A stretch of 64,000 nt of DNA from NCBI RefSeq assembly GCF_003573695.1, contig NC_039361.1, forward strand, positions 133,394,777 to 133,458,776, written 5' to 3'. Below, piece after piece: positions 1-12,221 of the stretch. Below the pieces are notes generated by a model. It saw nothing but the letters and a program-made list of their open reading frames with translations. It was not told where the DNA came from and did no database searches. How positions within the stretch are numbered: the stretch's first letter is position 1; every line of letters starts with the position of its first letter. The DNA is from Papaver somniferum. Taxonomy: Eukaryota > Streptophyta > Magnoliopsida > Ranunculales > Papaveraceae. Position numbers and translations under genes: made by a program.

Positions 1-1105
1 TGTTCTGTCTAGTGGTTTGGTGACAATGTCAGCCAACTGTCGTTCATAGGGTACATTTTCGATTTTAATAATCCCATTTTCATACAATTCTCGAATAAAG
101 TGATATCGAATATCAATATGTTTAATACGAAAATGTTCTACGAGATTTTTCAGTTAGTTGAACAGCGCTGGAATTATCATATTGAATACTCATAGTTTGG
201 ATATTAATACCATAATCAATGGGTATCTGTTTCATCCATAATATTTAAATACAACAAGTCCATGCAGCAATGTATTTTGCTTCATAAGTTGAAAGAGACT
301 GCGAATTCTTTTTCTTGTTGTGCCATGCAACTAAATTCTGACCAACATAAAAGCAACCACTAGAGGTGATCTTTCGATCTTCCACACATCCTTCCCAATC
401 AGCATATGAATAAGCAATCAGACTGTTATTGATATCCATAGAATATGATAACCGTAGACAGCGGTTCCTTTGACATATCGTATGATCCTTTTTTACAGCT
501 GTTAAATGTAACTCTTTTGATTTGCTTGAAACTTTGTGCAGTATCCCACGCTGAAAGAAATATTTGGTTTAGTTGTAGTAAGATATAACAGACTTCCATT
601 CATGGAACGATACAGTTTCTGGTCAACAAATCTTTTATTTGGATCAGATTGAAGCTTTCCGGTGGTTGGCGTTGGTGTGCCCATAGGAGTTGCGTCTTTC
701 ATATCAAATTTTACAACCAGGTTTTTGGAATATCTTATGATAAGAAAATATTTTCCTTTTGTTGTTGGATTTGTAAATCTAAGAAGTAGGACAATTCTCC
801 CACATTACTCATAAGAGTTAGCAACTCATCAATGAGATTTTTAGAGGTTGATTTGTATATGATATCATCAACATACATTTGCAACTAGGAAATTTTTACC
901 ACTCCATTTAGTAAAAAGAGTTTTATCTACACTTCCCCTAGAGAATCCCTTTTGAAGAAAAAAGGATGTTAATTTGTGATACCAAGCTCTTGGAGCTTGT
1001 TTTAGGCCATAGATTGCCTTATTGAGCTTAAGCACATGATCCGGAAATAAAGGATGCTCAAATCCTTTGGGTTGAGCAAAAAAAACCTCTTCCTTTAAAT
1101 ATCCA
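1..1105 (-). pseudogene. Ty1/copia pol fragment (RT end plus RNase H), degenerate, cut by the window edge
   Basis: Read on the minus strand from 1105 downward, conceptual translation gives the end of a copia reverse transcriptase, including the family hallmark LNKAIYGLKQAPRAWYHKL at about 1040-960 and a YVDD-type block near 860. An RT/RNase H linker follows at 702-502. The RNase H part at 439-245 shows YADWEGC and LSTYEAKYIAA, and the terminal RNase H block ending in QLADIVTKPLD lies at about 180-1. Several stops and frameshifts separate these pieces, so the element is dead. Gag, integrase and LTRs are not visible; the 3' end would lie left of position 1. Copia assignment is firm, lineage is not. 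Confidence 0.85.
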
Positions 1106-1234
1106 TTAAATAATTAAATATTAGTTGTTTCACAACTTACATATATTGAGTTACGAAATATAATTTATCTATGAACTTCGTATTTTCGACAATGCAGTAG
1201 CTTGCTATTAATTATCATTATTTTTCACATAGTT

Positions 1235-1405
1235 GTTCAACAAAGTGATTTCTCAACTTTCTCTGCCTCCACCCTAAGATCAATCCATCTCCTCGTTTGT
1301 GACTGATGTAATACGTGAACGACCATTTCTTGGTTTGAGCTCTTGTTGTACGATTTTAATCTCTCGAACTCACTCAAGCATCAGGCTTACCCTATACTTT
1401 TGCAC
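1235..1405. repeat. Dispersed repeat shared with 46090-46260
   Basis: The stretch with CCCTAAGATCAA, then a short gap, then CCATTTCTTGGTTT and TCTCGAAC, recurs in the same order and spacing at about 46115-46230, next to the end of the Tat-like LTR. It is probably a fragment of the same retrotransposon family. The rest of 1106-2200 shows no gene I can support. Confidence 0.5.
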
Positions 1406-2209
1406 AACATTGAATTTTTTTTATGCACTTACATGTAATATTAAAACAAAAAATAAAAGTCTTTCTTCCTGCATGAACTCGATAAGATTTTATTATGAAA
1501 GTTTGACGTTCGTATCAATTGATTTAATCAAAAAGACGGTAGTAAGTTTAATTGAGAATATTACGAAGGTTAGGCAAGGCTTTAGCTTTTAGGATTTTCG
1601 TAGCTTTTAACTTTTAGCATGAGGGATGGTTTTGGGTCCCACCATGTAAGATGCGGTTTCTACTCTCGGTTTTTATTGCATTCTATGGAATATATTTGAA
1701 AAGGGAAATTCGTCTATAAAATCAAAATCTACGGTTTATTGACTAAATCAACCCTCAATGACCATGTCAAAGCGGAAGATAAAATAAAATCAGAATCTAC
1801 AGCCCATGTTTCTTATGCATCATTTTTTTTTGAATCGATATATACCAATCTGGCGATAAATTGAAACATCTAGTGTTTTTTTTTTCTTCGGATGTAGATC
1901 TAAGTGATCCAATTAGATTAAATTATATTAGCACTCACTAATGAGTGAGTTTAAAAATCACATATGTTGTTGCAATTTTAGATGTTTTTTGTTGTGATTT
2001 GCTAAGAAGAAAGTTTGAATATCATTTCACGGTTAAACAATATTTCTTGGATAATCAAATTAAATTTTTGGAAAGAAAACAAAAATCAGTTGGAGAAAAC
2101 GATGAACGTAAAGAAGATGAACAATGAAACTAGAATTCGCGACATATATATGTTGCAAAGCAAAAAAAAAAGTGTTACCGAATCCCTGATTTGCATACAA
2201 CCCGACATT

Positions 2210-2440
2210 TAACACTTATAACACTCCATAAGTGAAATATTAACATTTACAATAATCTATACATGAAAGATATCCAAATACAAACACCGTAGACATGTCT
2301 CTAATAAACGTAACACTTATAACACCCCCTACGTGAAATGTTAACATTTACAACAACCCATAAGAAAAAGTATTCAAGTAAAAACATCTCATGATCGTCT
2401 CAACAAAAGTTACTAACACTTACAACATACCTTATGGATA
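2210..2440. repeat. Degenerate tandem repeat, about 101-bp period
   Basis: Units begin with TAACACTTATAACA at 2210 and 2311 and with TAACACTTACAACA at 2413. The first two share GTGAAAT, TAACATTTACAA and a following AT-rich tail; the third is partial. Short derivatives such as GTAAGTGTTAAG recur to about 2620. No coding potential is evident. Confidence 0.6.
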
Positions 2441-3685
2441 GCAGAGGTTTTGCAACACTTTTATGTTTGCAACGATTTTATTTGTGCCAATTCACTATTT
2501 ATGTTTTCTAATTTTTTGTTGAGTTGCGTAAGCCCCTCGGTAAATATAAATGCTTGCATTAGCTCTCATGAAGGGATTATTATGAGTGTCAGTAGGGAAT
2601 ATTGTAAGTGTTAAGAATTCGCGGAGGTAGTTCATGCAAATTGGGGATTTAACAACATTGTTTCCTTTGCGCTAGATATTTATGTTGAAATATTTGCAAC
2701 ACTTATATCGTTCCAAATCGCTACTTATGCAAAACATCAAACAGTTAAGGTTCACTTTTTTAAACGTCGCTAACGTATACCAATTTTCTAGGATGTACCA
2801 ACCCGAGGTGGGACAAAAACACACTGCTTCCATGCATCTTGTATGAAGAACTCTTTTGATTGAAAAAAATACGTTTTCATGAAATTCTTTCAGAAGCTTC
2901 ATCAGTCGTGAATTTTTTTATTTCTTTAATCTTTTTTCTCTAAATCCTAGTTTATAATTTTAATCTGTTTTCTTTTGTTTTATATCAAATTGATGGAGAA
3001 CTAATTAATTTTTATTTGCATAATATGTGGCATCTTTCAGAAGCTTAATCAGTCGTGATTTGGTGGCATTTGTTCACTATCCCTTTTGCTTATAGATAGT
3101 CGTGTCTTTTCCAAGAATCTCTGTGCTCAATTTGAGTAAGATGGAGAAAATCATAGTGGTTGCACCAGTCTTGCTTTGTGTAATTATCCTATGTTTTATG
3201 ATAAGTTTTACCCCTCCAACACCCAAATCCTTTAGATCCTGTTCCAAATCTAGTGAGATTTCTTTTATTTCATCTGATTCCTGTAGTCGTAGATTCAGAG
3301 CTCTGAGTTGGAAACAAGAAGAAGAGGGTATTATCGGAAATCCAAGTATATACAAGAAGCAAATTATGCGGTTTCAAAATGTTGAAATTAATTCTCCAAA
3401 GGCAATGCCTCATATTTTTCCGAGATTTCATATATATTTTCAAACCAAGGGTCAAGGTGGTTTAGGAAATTATGCTCTAAATATGTTAAGTCTAATAAGT
3501 ACTACAAGATATGTACGCTACTATTTAAAGTATTCTCTCGGTTTTTTGGTCTCTGAAACCATAACACCCGTAAGAAAGAATTGTTGGAAGATAGAACACC
3601 GTTTTTTTTTTGCAATAGTCATGGCCTCAAGTTCTTAATATCAATCTCAACTTTCTACAATTACAAAGAAAATGGAAGGCACGTC

Positions 3686-4572
3686 AATCAGTAGGAAGCT
3701 CTCTACGCCTACTAGGAGAACTATCAATATGTTGAAGAAGTCAATGCAGCTGCATCTAAGTGGTTTAATAGTCTTACTGGGAAGATAATTTCAAAGGATC
3801 CATTGGATCTCAAGAAAATCAAGAAAGATATTGGTTTTTCCTAGAGGATGTATAAACCATGGGAGATGAAACCAATGGGTACAAACATATTTGTTTTTAA
3901 GTTTTTAAAAGACGGTGATGCAGAAGAGGTTATGAAGGAAGCACCATGGACTGTACTGGAATATTTGATGGTCCTGCGAAAGTATGTTTCTACAAAAGAT
4001 TATCGAAGTATGATTTCACTCATCAAGTTTTTTGTGTTCAGTTTAGAAACCTAAAGTTAGAACATTTAGATGACACTATGATTGATAAAATGTGTGGAGA
4101 GATTGGTAAGAAGATGGATGAAGATCCAGATAATGCTAGGCCTAAAGTTGGCAAATTGCTAAAGGATAATGTCGAAATAGATATAACAAAGCCACTGAAG
4201 AGAGGTACTTGGGTACTCACGACAGCATTAGAAGAGAAATGAGTGATATATCACTATGAGAAGCAACCTAGAAAAATCTGTCCTCAATGTTTTGTTATTC
4301 AGCATAATGATGAAAGGTGTGAGGAATACGCGGGCCAGCATCGTGTATTGAGGATAACAACTGAACAATGGAATAAACACTATGAAGAGAACAAAAATCT
4401 CTTAGAGGGTATGGATGAAGTTTTGGACGAACAAGTCAGTGGTAAGGAAGTATCTCATTTTGTTGGGCTTACTGATAATGTTGTGCTTGATAAGTCCACA
4501 GTTACTGAAGAAGACCAAAAAAGGTGTAAGAGATCCATAAACGATGATTCTCTTTCATCGTTCTCGAAGTGA
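3686..4572 (+). pseudogene. LINE ORF1 (DUF4283 / CCHC-type Gag-like), broken
   Basis: Conceptual translation gives a plant LINE ORF1: a lead-in at about 3740-3840, then FVFKFLKDGDAEEVM and the APWTV block typical of DUF4283, then DITKPLKRGTWV and a zinc-knuckle-like ICPQC...H..ERCEEY near 4275-4330. Known relatives bind RNA and package LINE transcripts. A TAG near 3841, a frameshift between the frames used at 3848-4054 and 3946-4242, and an in-frame TGA at 4240-4242 disable it. The tail to 4572 is charged and unstructured. The true start is unclear. Confidence 0.72.
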
Positions 4573-5090
4573 AAATCTACAGCTGAAAATTCTACAACAT
4601 ATGAAAACCCCCTCTATCAAACCCAGATCCCAAACCAAATTGTTTCCCAAATCAATACAAAGGGTAACGCTTATCACACAAAGGAAGCTGATGATTCTCT
4701 GTTAGAATGTCGTATGAGCATGGAAGGCATGGAGGAAGAAAGGGATGGTGGATCGTATGTTGGTCAAGTAGCTTCTGGAGTTGCACAACTTACTGCAAAT
4801 CAAGTAAGATTTCAAAAAACTCTCAAACATCCCACAGTCTTAAATTGTTTTAATTTCAATAATATAAAATTTGTTTTCAATTCAGTCTTTGATTGTGGTT
4901 TTAGGTTTCAAAATTGAATTTTGGTTGTGAATTTAGGGTTTATAGAAATCAATTTTGCAAATTTTTTGGGTTAGTCAAGTTACTTTCTAGATTTAAAATC
5001 TTTAATAATTGTCTTAATCTACAACTAGATATTGTTATTAATCTCATTTCCTTCCGGCCAGAATCTAGCTTTTCTGTAGAGACTATCATT

Positions 5091-7444
5091 ATGAAGGTGA
5101 TGGCGTGGAATGTCTAGGGGTATGGAAATAAGCATACTAGGTATCATCTTAGGGAGTTAATTAGGTCTAATGATCCAGAAATTGTATTTCTCTCTGAAAC
5201 AAAAAATCTGGATAAAAAAATGATTAGATACACTAGATGTCTGAATTTCTCTAAGTATCATTTTGTTAACCCTTTAGGTTTATCTGGTGGCCTTTTTTTA
5301 ATGTGGAAGGAAGGTTTTGAGTTTGAAGTGGTTGATATGAATGCTAGGTATATATCCTGTGTAGTAAGCTTTGATGCTAGGAGTGGAAAATCATTACTTG
5401 TGTGCATGTATGGTGATGTAATTTTGTAGTGGTAAGTAAAGTGTTCGTTTCTCGGACTTGTTGAGACTGATTTCAGATTTAAAAATAGAAAACAATAAAA
5501 ATAAAGAAAATATATACACAAGGTTTGTCACAATGTCGAGAGATTACTGAGACTCAGGATTCCACCAAACCTCATATCATGTGGTTCAACAATCAATTCT
5601 TAGACAATTATTGCTCTAGTTTATTGACTCTAATTCTTTGCCAGGGTAGATTTTAAAAAGATTAACTGTAAATCACTAGCATGATGCATCAAAAGCACTT
5701 AGACCAAGCATACATCATCATACGACTTCACAACTAATTAAGAAAAATCATAAAACAATTAAATCAATGCAAAAAGTCATGAAGAATCATTATAGTTACC
5801 AAGAAATTATGAAACATGACTTCCTCCGTCATCCCAGTGTTGGAGTTTAGCTCCTCATATTATTCACGTTCTCAAAATAGGTGTTTATAGCTCAAAAGTG
5901 TGAAAAACAAGAGAAAACTAATAAAGAAAACAGTTTGCAACGTTAGAAAGGCGTTACAAATAGCTGTTACAACGGGTTGAACTGTTATAGAGAAAAGATG
6001 ACAAGCTTATGATATATGTTATCTATTATTGTTGAACAACGATACTTCTTTTATGATGTTTGAAAAAGACTTCCTCTGCGACAGTCCTCGTCTGTCCAAT
6101 GTTCTTCAGCTTCTCTTCTTCACCACCAGCAGGTGAATATTCCTGCAACTTCACCTGTGCTTCTTTGCTCCGATTCTATCGACCCCAAACTACTCGATGG
6201 ATCCTTCACCGAGTCCCATCACCTCTTATATACATCACAGCTGTCGAATATTCCCAAATATAATTTTTCTTTTTTTCGACCAAAAGACTTGGGATTTCCT
6301 TCCTTTTTATCTCTCGTAACTTCCAGATTTAGCAGCACCTACCAGATAAAATATCACTTTCCTGTTTTACGGAAGATTTCATACCTTCTTTTTGACTCCA
6401 ATACGTCACTCATCCCTGCCTTGTCGCAACAGACTCAAACCAGGTATGCACCTTTATTCTCTTTCCTCATAAACCCGATATCTATTGTCCCCTGTTTTGT
6501 CGAGATTCTGTAGAAATCTTCTCTTTTTTCGAACCCAATCCAATTACCAATCCTGTTTGGATTAAACAGGCCCAAACCAATCCTTTCCAGCGAGAAAAAT
6601 CCGACAACAACTCATCAACTCGATCCAGAAAATTCATGCAGTATGCAGACGCGACACAGACGAGTATAAAATCTTCCCTCCAAATTCGTTTGAGTTGGTG
6701 AAGAAAGGGTGTCCCCTTATACAACGCTGGACTCCATTTAGCCACTGGGTGTAAATAGGACATCTGGGGTGCAAATAACAGTGGAGTGCTCTTTAACAGT
6801 TGCGTGCCCCTTATCCAAATTGGGGTGCCTTTAGTGATTTTCTCCCACGAGCGCAAGTACCACTTTTCAAGCCAATTTCACCGCAAATGCTTATTCCTTC
6901 AAAAACACCTACAAAGACATAAAAAACCATAATAAATACAAAATTGAGCATTAAAAATAAATAAAATTGAGATCATATCAGACACGAAAATGTGTCTATC
7001 ATATGGTGCTTTAGATGATGTAGGGATTTCTAATCAATTGAATTTTATGCATAATTTAGTCTCCAGATTTAATTATCCGCTTGTGATTATAGGCGACTTG
7101 AATTTTGTACTAAGACAATGTGAGAAACAAGGAAGTAACCCTGTGTTACAGTCACAACTTGATAGTGTGAATTACCAACTTGATATGTTAGGAGTTTCTG
7201 ATGTTAATTTCATTGGAAGCACGTATACTTGGTCTAATAGAAGGTCTGGTAATGATATTATTCTTGAACGACTTGATAGAACTCTTGTTAATAATGAGTG
7301 ATACAATTTTTTTTCTAGATGCTATTGTGTATCACTTAGCTAGCCTTGGAAGTGACCATATTCCCATAATGTTAGTCAGTTTGAGAGGGGATAATCCTAC
7401 TAGAAAGCCATATAGATTTAATAGGTGTTGGTTCAGGGATGTTA
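5091..7444 (+). pseudogene. LINE ORF2 N-terminal endonuclease (EEP fold), split by a solo LTR
   Basis: ATG at 5091 begins MKVMAWNV followed by TAG where the family has a W-N-C-R-G type motif. The frame continues with EIVFLSETKN and LGLSGGLFLMWK, typical of plant LINE endonucleases. At 5413 the solo LTR interrupts it, and the frame resumes exactly at 7002/7007 when one copy of TATGG is removed. Downstream motifs include IIGDLNFVL (catalytic D and N) and, after a frameshift near 7290-7300, SLGSDHIPIML (the SDH motif). A second solo LTR follows at 7445. The enzyme would nick target DNA to prime reverse transcription; this copy is dead. Confidence 0.82.
5414..7001. mobile_element. Solo LTR (1588 bp) inside the LINE endonuclease, TSD TATGG
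   Basis: It starts TGATGTAATTTTG and ends GTGTCTATCA, the canonical TG...CA LTR ends, and is flanked by TATGG at 5409-5413 and 7002-7006. Removing it plus one TATGG restores the endonuclease frame. It has no protein-coding domains, PBS or second LTR. The same family occurs at 36624-38213 and, more diverged, at 47567-49071: all three end in ACACCTAC- or ACACATA-type tracts followed by a ...TCTATCA or ...TTTATCA terminus. The family is therefore an LTR retrotransposon known here only from solo LTRs. Confidence 0.88.
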
Positions 7445-10166
7445 TGTAACGGACAGAAAATTTGGACTTCCAGCCGGGTCGGACGTTACTCAAAAATAAA
7501 TAAAAATTGATAACAAAAGAAAAAATTGAACACAATAAGGAAATATATAAGATATAAACGAGAATTTAAACTCCGGCCAAATATGAATGAGTCATAAACA
7601 AAATGATAAGGGTGATTAAATGAGTTGAGTCAAACCATGTACTGAGTACATATACAGTTTTCAAGCTGGTAGGAGTTTTGAAAGAAAATGAATGCACGAC
7701 TATTTAGTACAAATAAAGATAAATTTAGTGCCCGGTAGTAAAATTTAATTAGGCAACAGTAAATATTCATGTCATTTCAGGAGTGAAGGGTGTGCTTCTT
7801 TATTTCAAAAATCTAATCAAACGGACTTAGTTAAATTTATAGTTTGGACATAAAAACAAGCACTCAGCCAATAGCCATAAATCACTTCTAAATTAAAAAG
7901 CATAAACTAAGGCAAAATGTACTAAAACACGACGTGCTAATGCCGCAAGTTTCGACAATAAAGATATTCCAAGAAAATAGATATGTGTACAAGTAAGACA
8001 TGCTAATTCATTTTTATATTTGACGACAAAATAAGTTTCAAAATCTAATCCTTTAGACAATAAAAAAAATCAGATCTTTCGAGCATCGACACCAACCAGT
8101 TTTCCACTTACATACCACCTAAAAGTTTTACACCATATCCGAACATATGTACAATAAAATATGGTAAAAAGACATGGGAACAGCAAACATAAACTATCCA
8201 AATATAATTCCCCCAAATAGCGCATGATATATATATATACAAGGACTACAATATGTACCATGATATTGTGTCCGTAGCTCTATTATCGTAAGCATTTCCA
8301 ACTTACTGCATCGAGCTAGCTCCAAAATATGTGGGAAAACAAAACAAAACGGGGTGAGCCCACAGCCCAGTAGGAGATATAACGATAATCGAGCGTCAAA
8401 AGATAAACAAATAAAATGCCAAAATCTTAAAGCATCAATAGAGCATAAAATTAGAATCTGAATTTCATAAGTAAATGTAAAGCTTTTGTTCACAAACATT
8501 TGTAAGCTGCCATTCATTTAAATTTTAGATAAAATTACTCTACTCCTTACAAAGGCCAGTGCCAACGTCAGGGTAGTTCTGGTTACCATCCATCGTTGCC
8601 GCAACGATCTTCCGGATAGCCACCGAGATGGTGGGGTGCCCCAGTGGTCCCGACAGTCCTAAAGTAGAGTCCACTAGTTTCCGAATCAAATCAGTCGTTA
8701 TTAGGGAAACCCCCACAAACCAAGTTATGAAAACCTCGCAAATCCATAACTAGAGCTTGCACTAATGCGTTGGCAGCAATCGCAAGAAAAATTAGATTTG
8801 TTTATTAAACACATGAACTCAACATAGAGAGAAAATCACTTACCCGAAAATACGATACTGGAAACAGTAAGTAATTAAGGATACATATAGCAAATAGTAA
8901 TGAACTCGGCAATCCATTCATTGCAAGTTTCACATACCGCCGAACAAATCTCATATTTTCTAATGTTTGAAAATGTAACAGACTAGCCCATACTTGGCAT
9001 TTAAATTTTAAGTTGGTAGTGAGAAGAATAAAATAAGGAAAACATAACAGATAGTTCCAATCACATTTTGAATACTAGTGGAGTTTCAAACACATAGTTC
9101 TCTGGACCATTTAAACAAACAGGTAAAAGACTAGTTTGAAAATCCAAAACAGGTCTTAGATTAGTGGTAGAAAATGGGAATGGAATGACGTAGAGCAAAA
9201 CATTTTCGAATCTTCCCAAAATGATTTAGAAATATATGCAAGGGTAATACAAAAATAATGAGGATTAACCAAGTCCAACACCATATATAGCTTCAAAAGA
9301 ATTCATAAATTATGAGAGAACTTTTGTATGAAACTTCTCAAATTCATGGTCCAGAAAACATTCTAAATAATCAATCTTTGATTTGCATGAATGACTTGAA
9401 TTAAAAAAATGCTAAGCATTATCAGGACATTGAAATGATGTAGAATTAACAACATAGAAATGAGATGAAAACATTTATTTAAATCAAATTAGGGAAGAAA
9501 AGACTGATACACCAAATTAAACTCAAGAGGAAAAACCCCCTACCTTGAAAAAAAAGTAACACAATCCATTGAGAATCAAAGCACCAACTTTTGTAAGAAC
9601 ATGTGAGGATTTTTCCTGAAAAGTTAAATCAAACCCAAAATAAGTTAAGATTAAAATTGGTAAAGGCAAAGAAAATGGAAGAATACCCTACCTTAACAGA
9701 ATCCAACTTCTTAGCCAAAACTATAGAATGCGTTTTCTCGAAAATCAATTAGTATTTTCATCTTGCCAAAGATGGTCTTGAAAATCAGTAAAAGAAGTTA
9801 TGAAGAAAACAAATGAATGTCGGATACAAATGGGAAAAATAAAAGGTTAGTTTCTGCTTAAATTTGGTTTGAAGTGAAAAATGACCAAAATGCCCTTATC
9901 TACTATTCTCCGCCAGATGTCCAGTATGCTTGAATTTTTCTGAAAATCTCCATTGTTCTACTAATCATGCTCCCTAGCACTGCTAAGGGATAACTACTTT
10001 AAGAAATAGAAAAAAACAAAAAAACAACAACACCCATACTGGTTTTGGGCACTCACAACGACTATAAGCATTCGACACTAAGATTGCACACCCACATTGC
10101 ACAATCCCAGCAAGAGTGGGTTGGGCTCAAGCCCACAAAGTAGGTTAAATTTTTACGAGTGTTACA
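7445..10166. mobile_element. Solo LTR (2722 bp), TSD TGTTA, possibly Ty3/gypsy Tekay-like
   Basis: Ends are TGTAACGGACAG...GAGTGTTACA, giving terminal TGTAAC/GTTACA inverted bases, flanked by TGTTA at 7440-7444 and 10167-10171. Excision joins two LINE ORF2 segments in frame. The body carries phrases such as GGTGAGCCCACAGCCC and a GC-richer block at about 8560-8660 reminiscent of long chromovirus LTRs; that lineage call is from memory of such LTRs and weak. No ORF with a recognisable domain lies in these 2.7 kb. Confidence 0.85.
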
Positions 10167-10171
10167 TGTTA

Positions 10172-12160
10172 GCTGTAAGTCTCTTATTGCTAATAATTGG
10201 GTTCATGATAATAATGGTTCTCATGCTTTCAGATTAACAAAATCTTTATCTAATGTTAAGCATGTTCTGAGTCAGTGGAATAAGACTAGCTTCGGAAATA
10301 TTCAGACACATCTAAATAACACACATAACCAACTTGGCATGGTTCTGCAGAATAGATTTAGGGAAAATAACTTAGCTGAGATCACTGAACTGGAGAATCA
10401 TCTTAAACATTGGTATGAAGTCCAACAAGACTTCTATATGCAACGTGTTAAATATGATTTGCCTCTTCAGGATGTTAATTCAAGGTATTTTCATGATAAG
10501 GTGAATTATAGGAAACAGAGAACCAAAATTGACTCTATTCAGTCTGATATAGGTATTTGGCTTTCTGACAGAAGTGGTAGTGCTAGTGAATTAAGAGAAC
10601 ATTTCTCTAAGATTAACAGGACTATGAATCCTGATAATCCTGATGATTTCCTAATGCATTTGAGCCCTTGCATAACTTAAGAAGAAAACAATGCTATTCT
10701 TCTTAGTCCTACAGATGAGGAAATCAAGGGTATTGTTTTCCAAATGAATCCATGGACACCCCCGGGTCCGGACGGATATCCACCTGGTTTTTATCAACAA
10801 ATGTGGGGAGTAGTTGGTGATATCATAATTAAGATGGTAAGAGCTTTTTTCCACTCAAGGCATTTACTAAAACAGAGGAACCATAGCTTCGTTAGTCTCA
10901 TACCCAAATGTAATAAACCTAAGAGTGCTTCTAGCTACAAGCCAATAAGTGTTAGTAATGTAACCTACAAAGTCATTTCTAAATTATTAGCTAGTAGGTT
11001 AAAAAAGGTTATGAATAAACATACCAAGCTACCTTCTTGTCATCTAGGCTAATACCTGATAATATAGTCTTAACGCACGAAATGGTAGACACTATGAAGA
11101 AGTGTAGGCAGAGAAGGGACTTATGGCTGTTAAGCTTGATATGTCGAAAGGTGGAACTAATAATTTCCCGTGGACTAAGTTTTGGAAAGCAAATATGCCG
11201 CCCAAGATTTTGCACTTCTTGTGGAAGTGTGTGCAAGGGTGATTACCAGTCAGAGATAGATTAGGTAGACATGTTGCGGCTATTAGGCCCAGTTGTCCTC
11301 TTTGTGATAGGGCTGTGGAGTCAATCCAACATCTGTTGATAGATTGTGATATAGCTTAGGAAATATCGTATTCTGTTAACATTCAGCTTGCAGGTATAAT
11401 TGCTGGTGTTTCCATTAATGATTGGATACCTAGCTGGTTCTCTGCAGGTGGTAATAATGATGGAAACCATCATGAAATGATTAGAATTGCATGCTTCATA
11501 CTCTGGCATATTTGGAAGCTGAGATGTGCAATTGCCTTTGGTAATGCACAAGTGAATATTGCTAATACAGTGAGCCAGATCAACTGTAACAAGGCTGACT
11601 GGATAACAAGTAGTGGTTAACAATTGGTTGATAGGAACACAAACATTATATCTAGAGTTCAAGTGGTTTGGAAGAAACCACCAATGTCGTTCATAAAGAT
11701 TAATTTTGGTGCATCATTCGTAAAAGAAACTAAGCGTATGAGTGCTGGTCTAATAGTTGTTGACGATGCATGCAATTGGAGAGCAGCGGGTTGCGTTCCA
11801 GGGGTAGCTCAAGACGCTGAAAAAGCAGAAGCATTGGCAGCTTTGGAAGGGATAAAATGGACAGTGGAGCATCAAGTCCTCAATCTACAGCTTGAAGGAG
11901 ACTGTATCAATGTTGTGAATGCGATTAATGGGTGGAATGGAGCAGTAAAATGGACAACAAATAGTATTATTTTGGATTGTTTAGAACTTCTTAAATGTTT
12001 TAATAAGTGGGAATGTGTTTATGTCCCTATAAAAACTAATGAGGTTACGCACCTTCTGGCAAAAGATGCAAATCTTGTTGAAAGTTCCATGTTCTGGCAT
12101 GAGGAGTTACCTTTATTGCTATCCTCAATAATATCAGAAAAATTTGATGTATCACAGTGA
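10172..12160 (+). pseudogene. LINE ORF2 C-terminal part: RT start, zf-RVT, RNase H, with RT core deleted
   Basis: The segment begins with the linker between endonuclease and RT (FRLTKSLSNVKHVLSQWNK), has a TAA at 10678-10680, then the RT entry motif NPWTPPGPDGYPPGFYQ at about 10747, and SLIPKCNKP...YKPISV. After a frame change it reads HEMVDTMKKC...KLDMSK, then jumps directly to FPWTKFWKANMPPKILHFLW (zf-RVT) near 11160. The palm with the catalytic DD motif, the fingers end and the thumb are missing. RNase H (RVT_3) occupies 11624-12160, with AEALAALEGI and LEGDCINVVNAI, but the first catalytic Asp position reads Gly (INFGASF). Non-functional. Confidence 0.83.
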
Positions 12161-12221
12161 TGTTTTAATATAATTTTCCTTTCCTGTTCTTTTTAAAAGA
12201 AAAAAAAAGTTCACTTTTTTA

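Larger units (their letters stand above)
2763..12208 (+). mobile_element. LINE (plant L1-type), nested-interrupted, bounded by a 13-bp target-site duplication
   Basis: The 13-mer GTTCACTTTTTTA occurs at 2750-2762 and again at 12209-12221, directly after an A-rich tail. This is the expected arrangement for an L1-type insertion. Inside, in order, are a 5' region, a DUF4283/zinc-knuckle ORF1 (3.7-4.6 kb), an endonuclease (5091-7444), the RT start (10.2-11.1 kb), a zf-RVT segment and an RNase H (11.6-12.16 kb). Two solo LTRs (5414-7001 and 7445-10166) interrupt it. Without them and one copy of each target duplication the element is about 5.1 kb, short for a plant L1 because the RT core is deleted near 11140. 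The T-rich duplication lowers its statistical weight, but its position is exactly right. Confidence 0.82.

Noticed and set aside
3102..3638. 178-codon plus-strand frame with a hydrophobic start, and an antisense 92-codon frame
   Set aside because: Lies in the LINE 5' region, overlaps both strands, and neither translation resembles a known domain.
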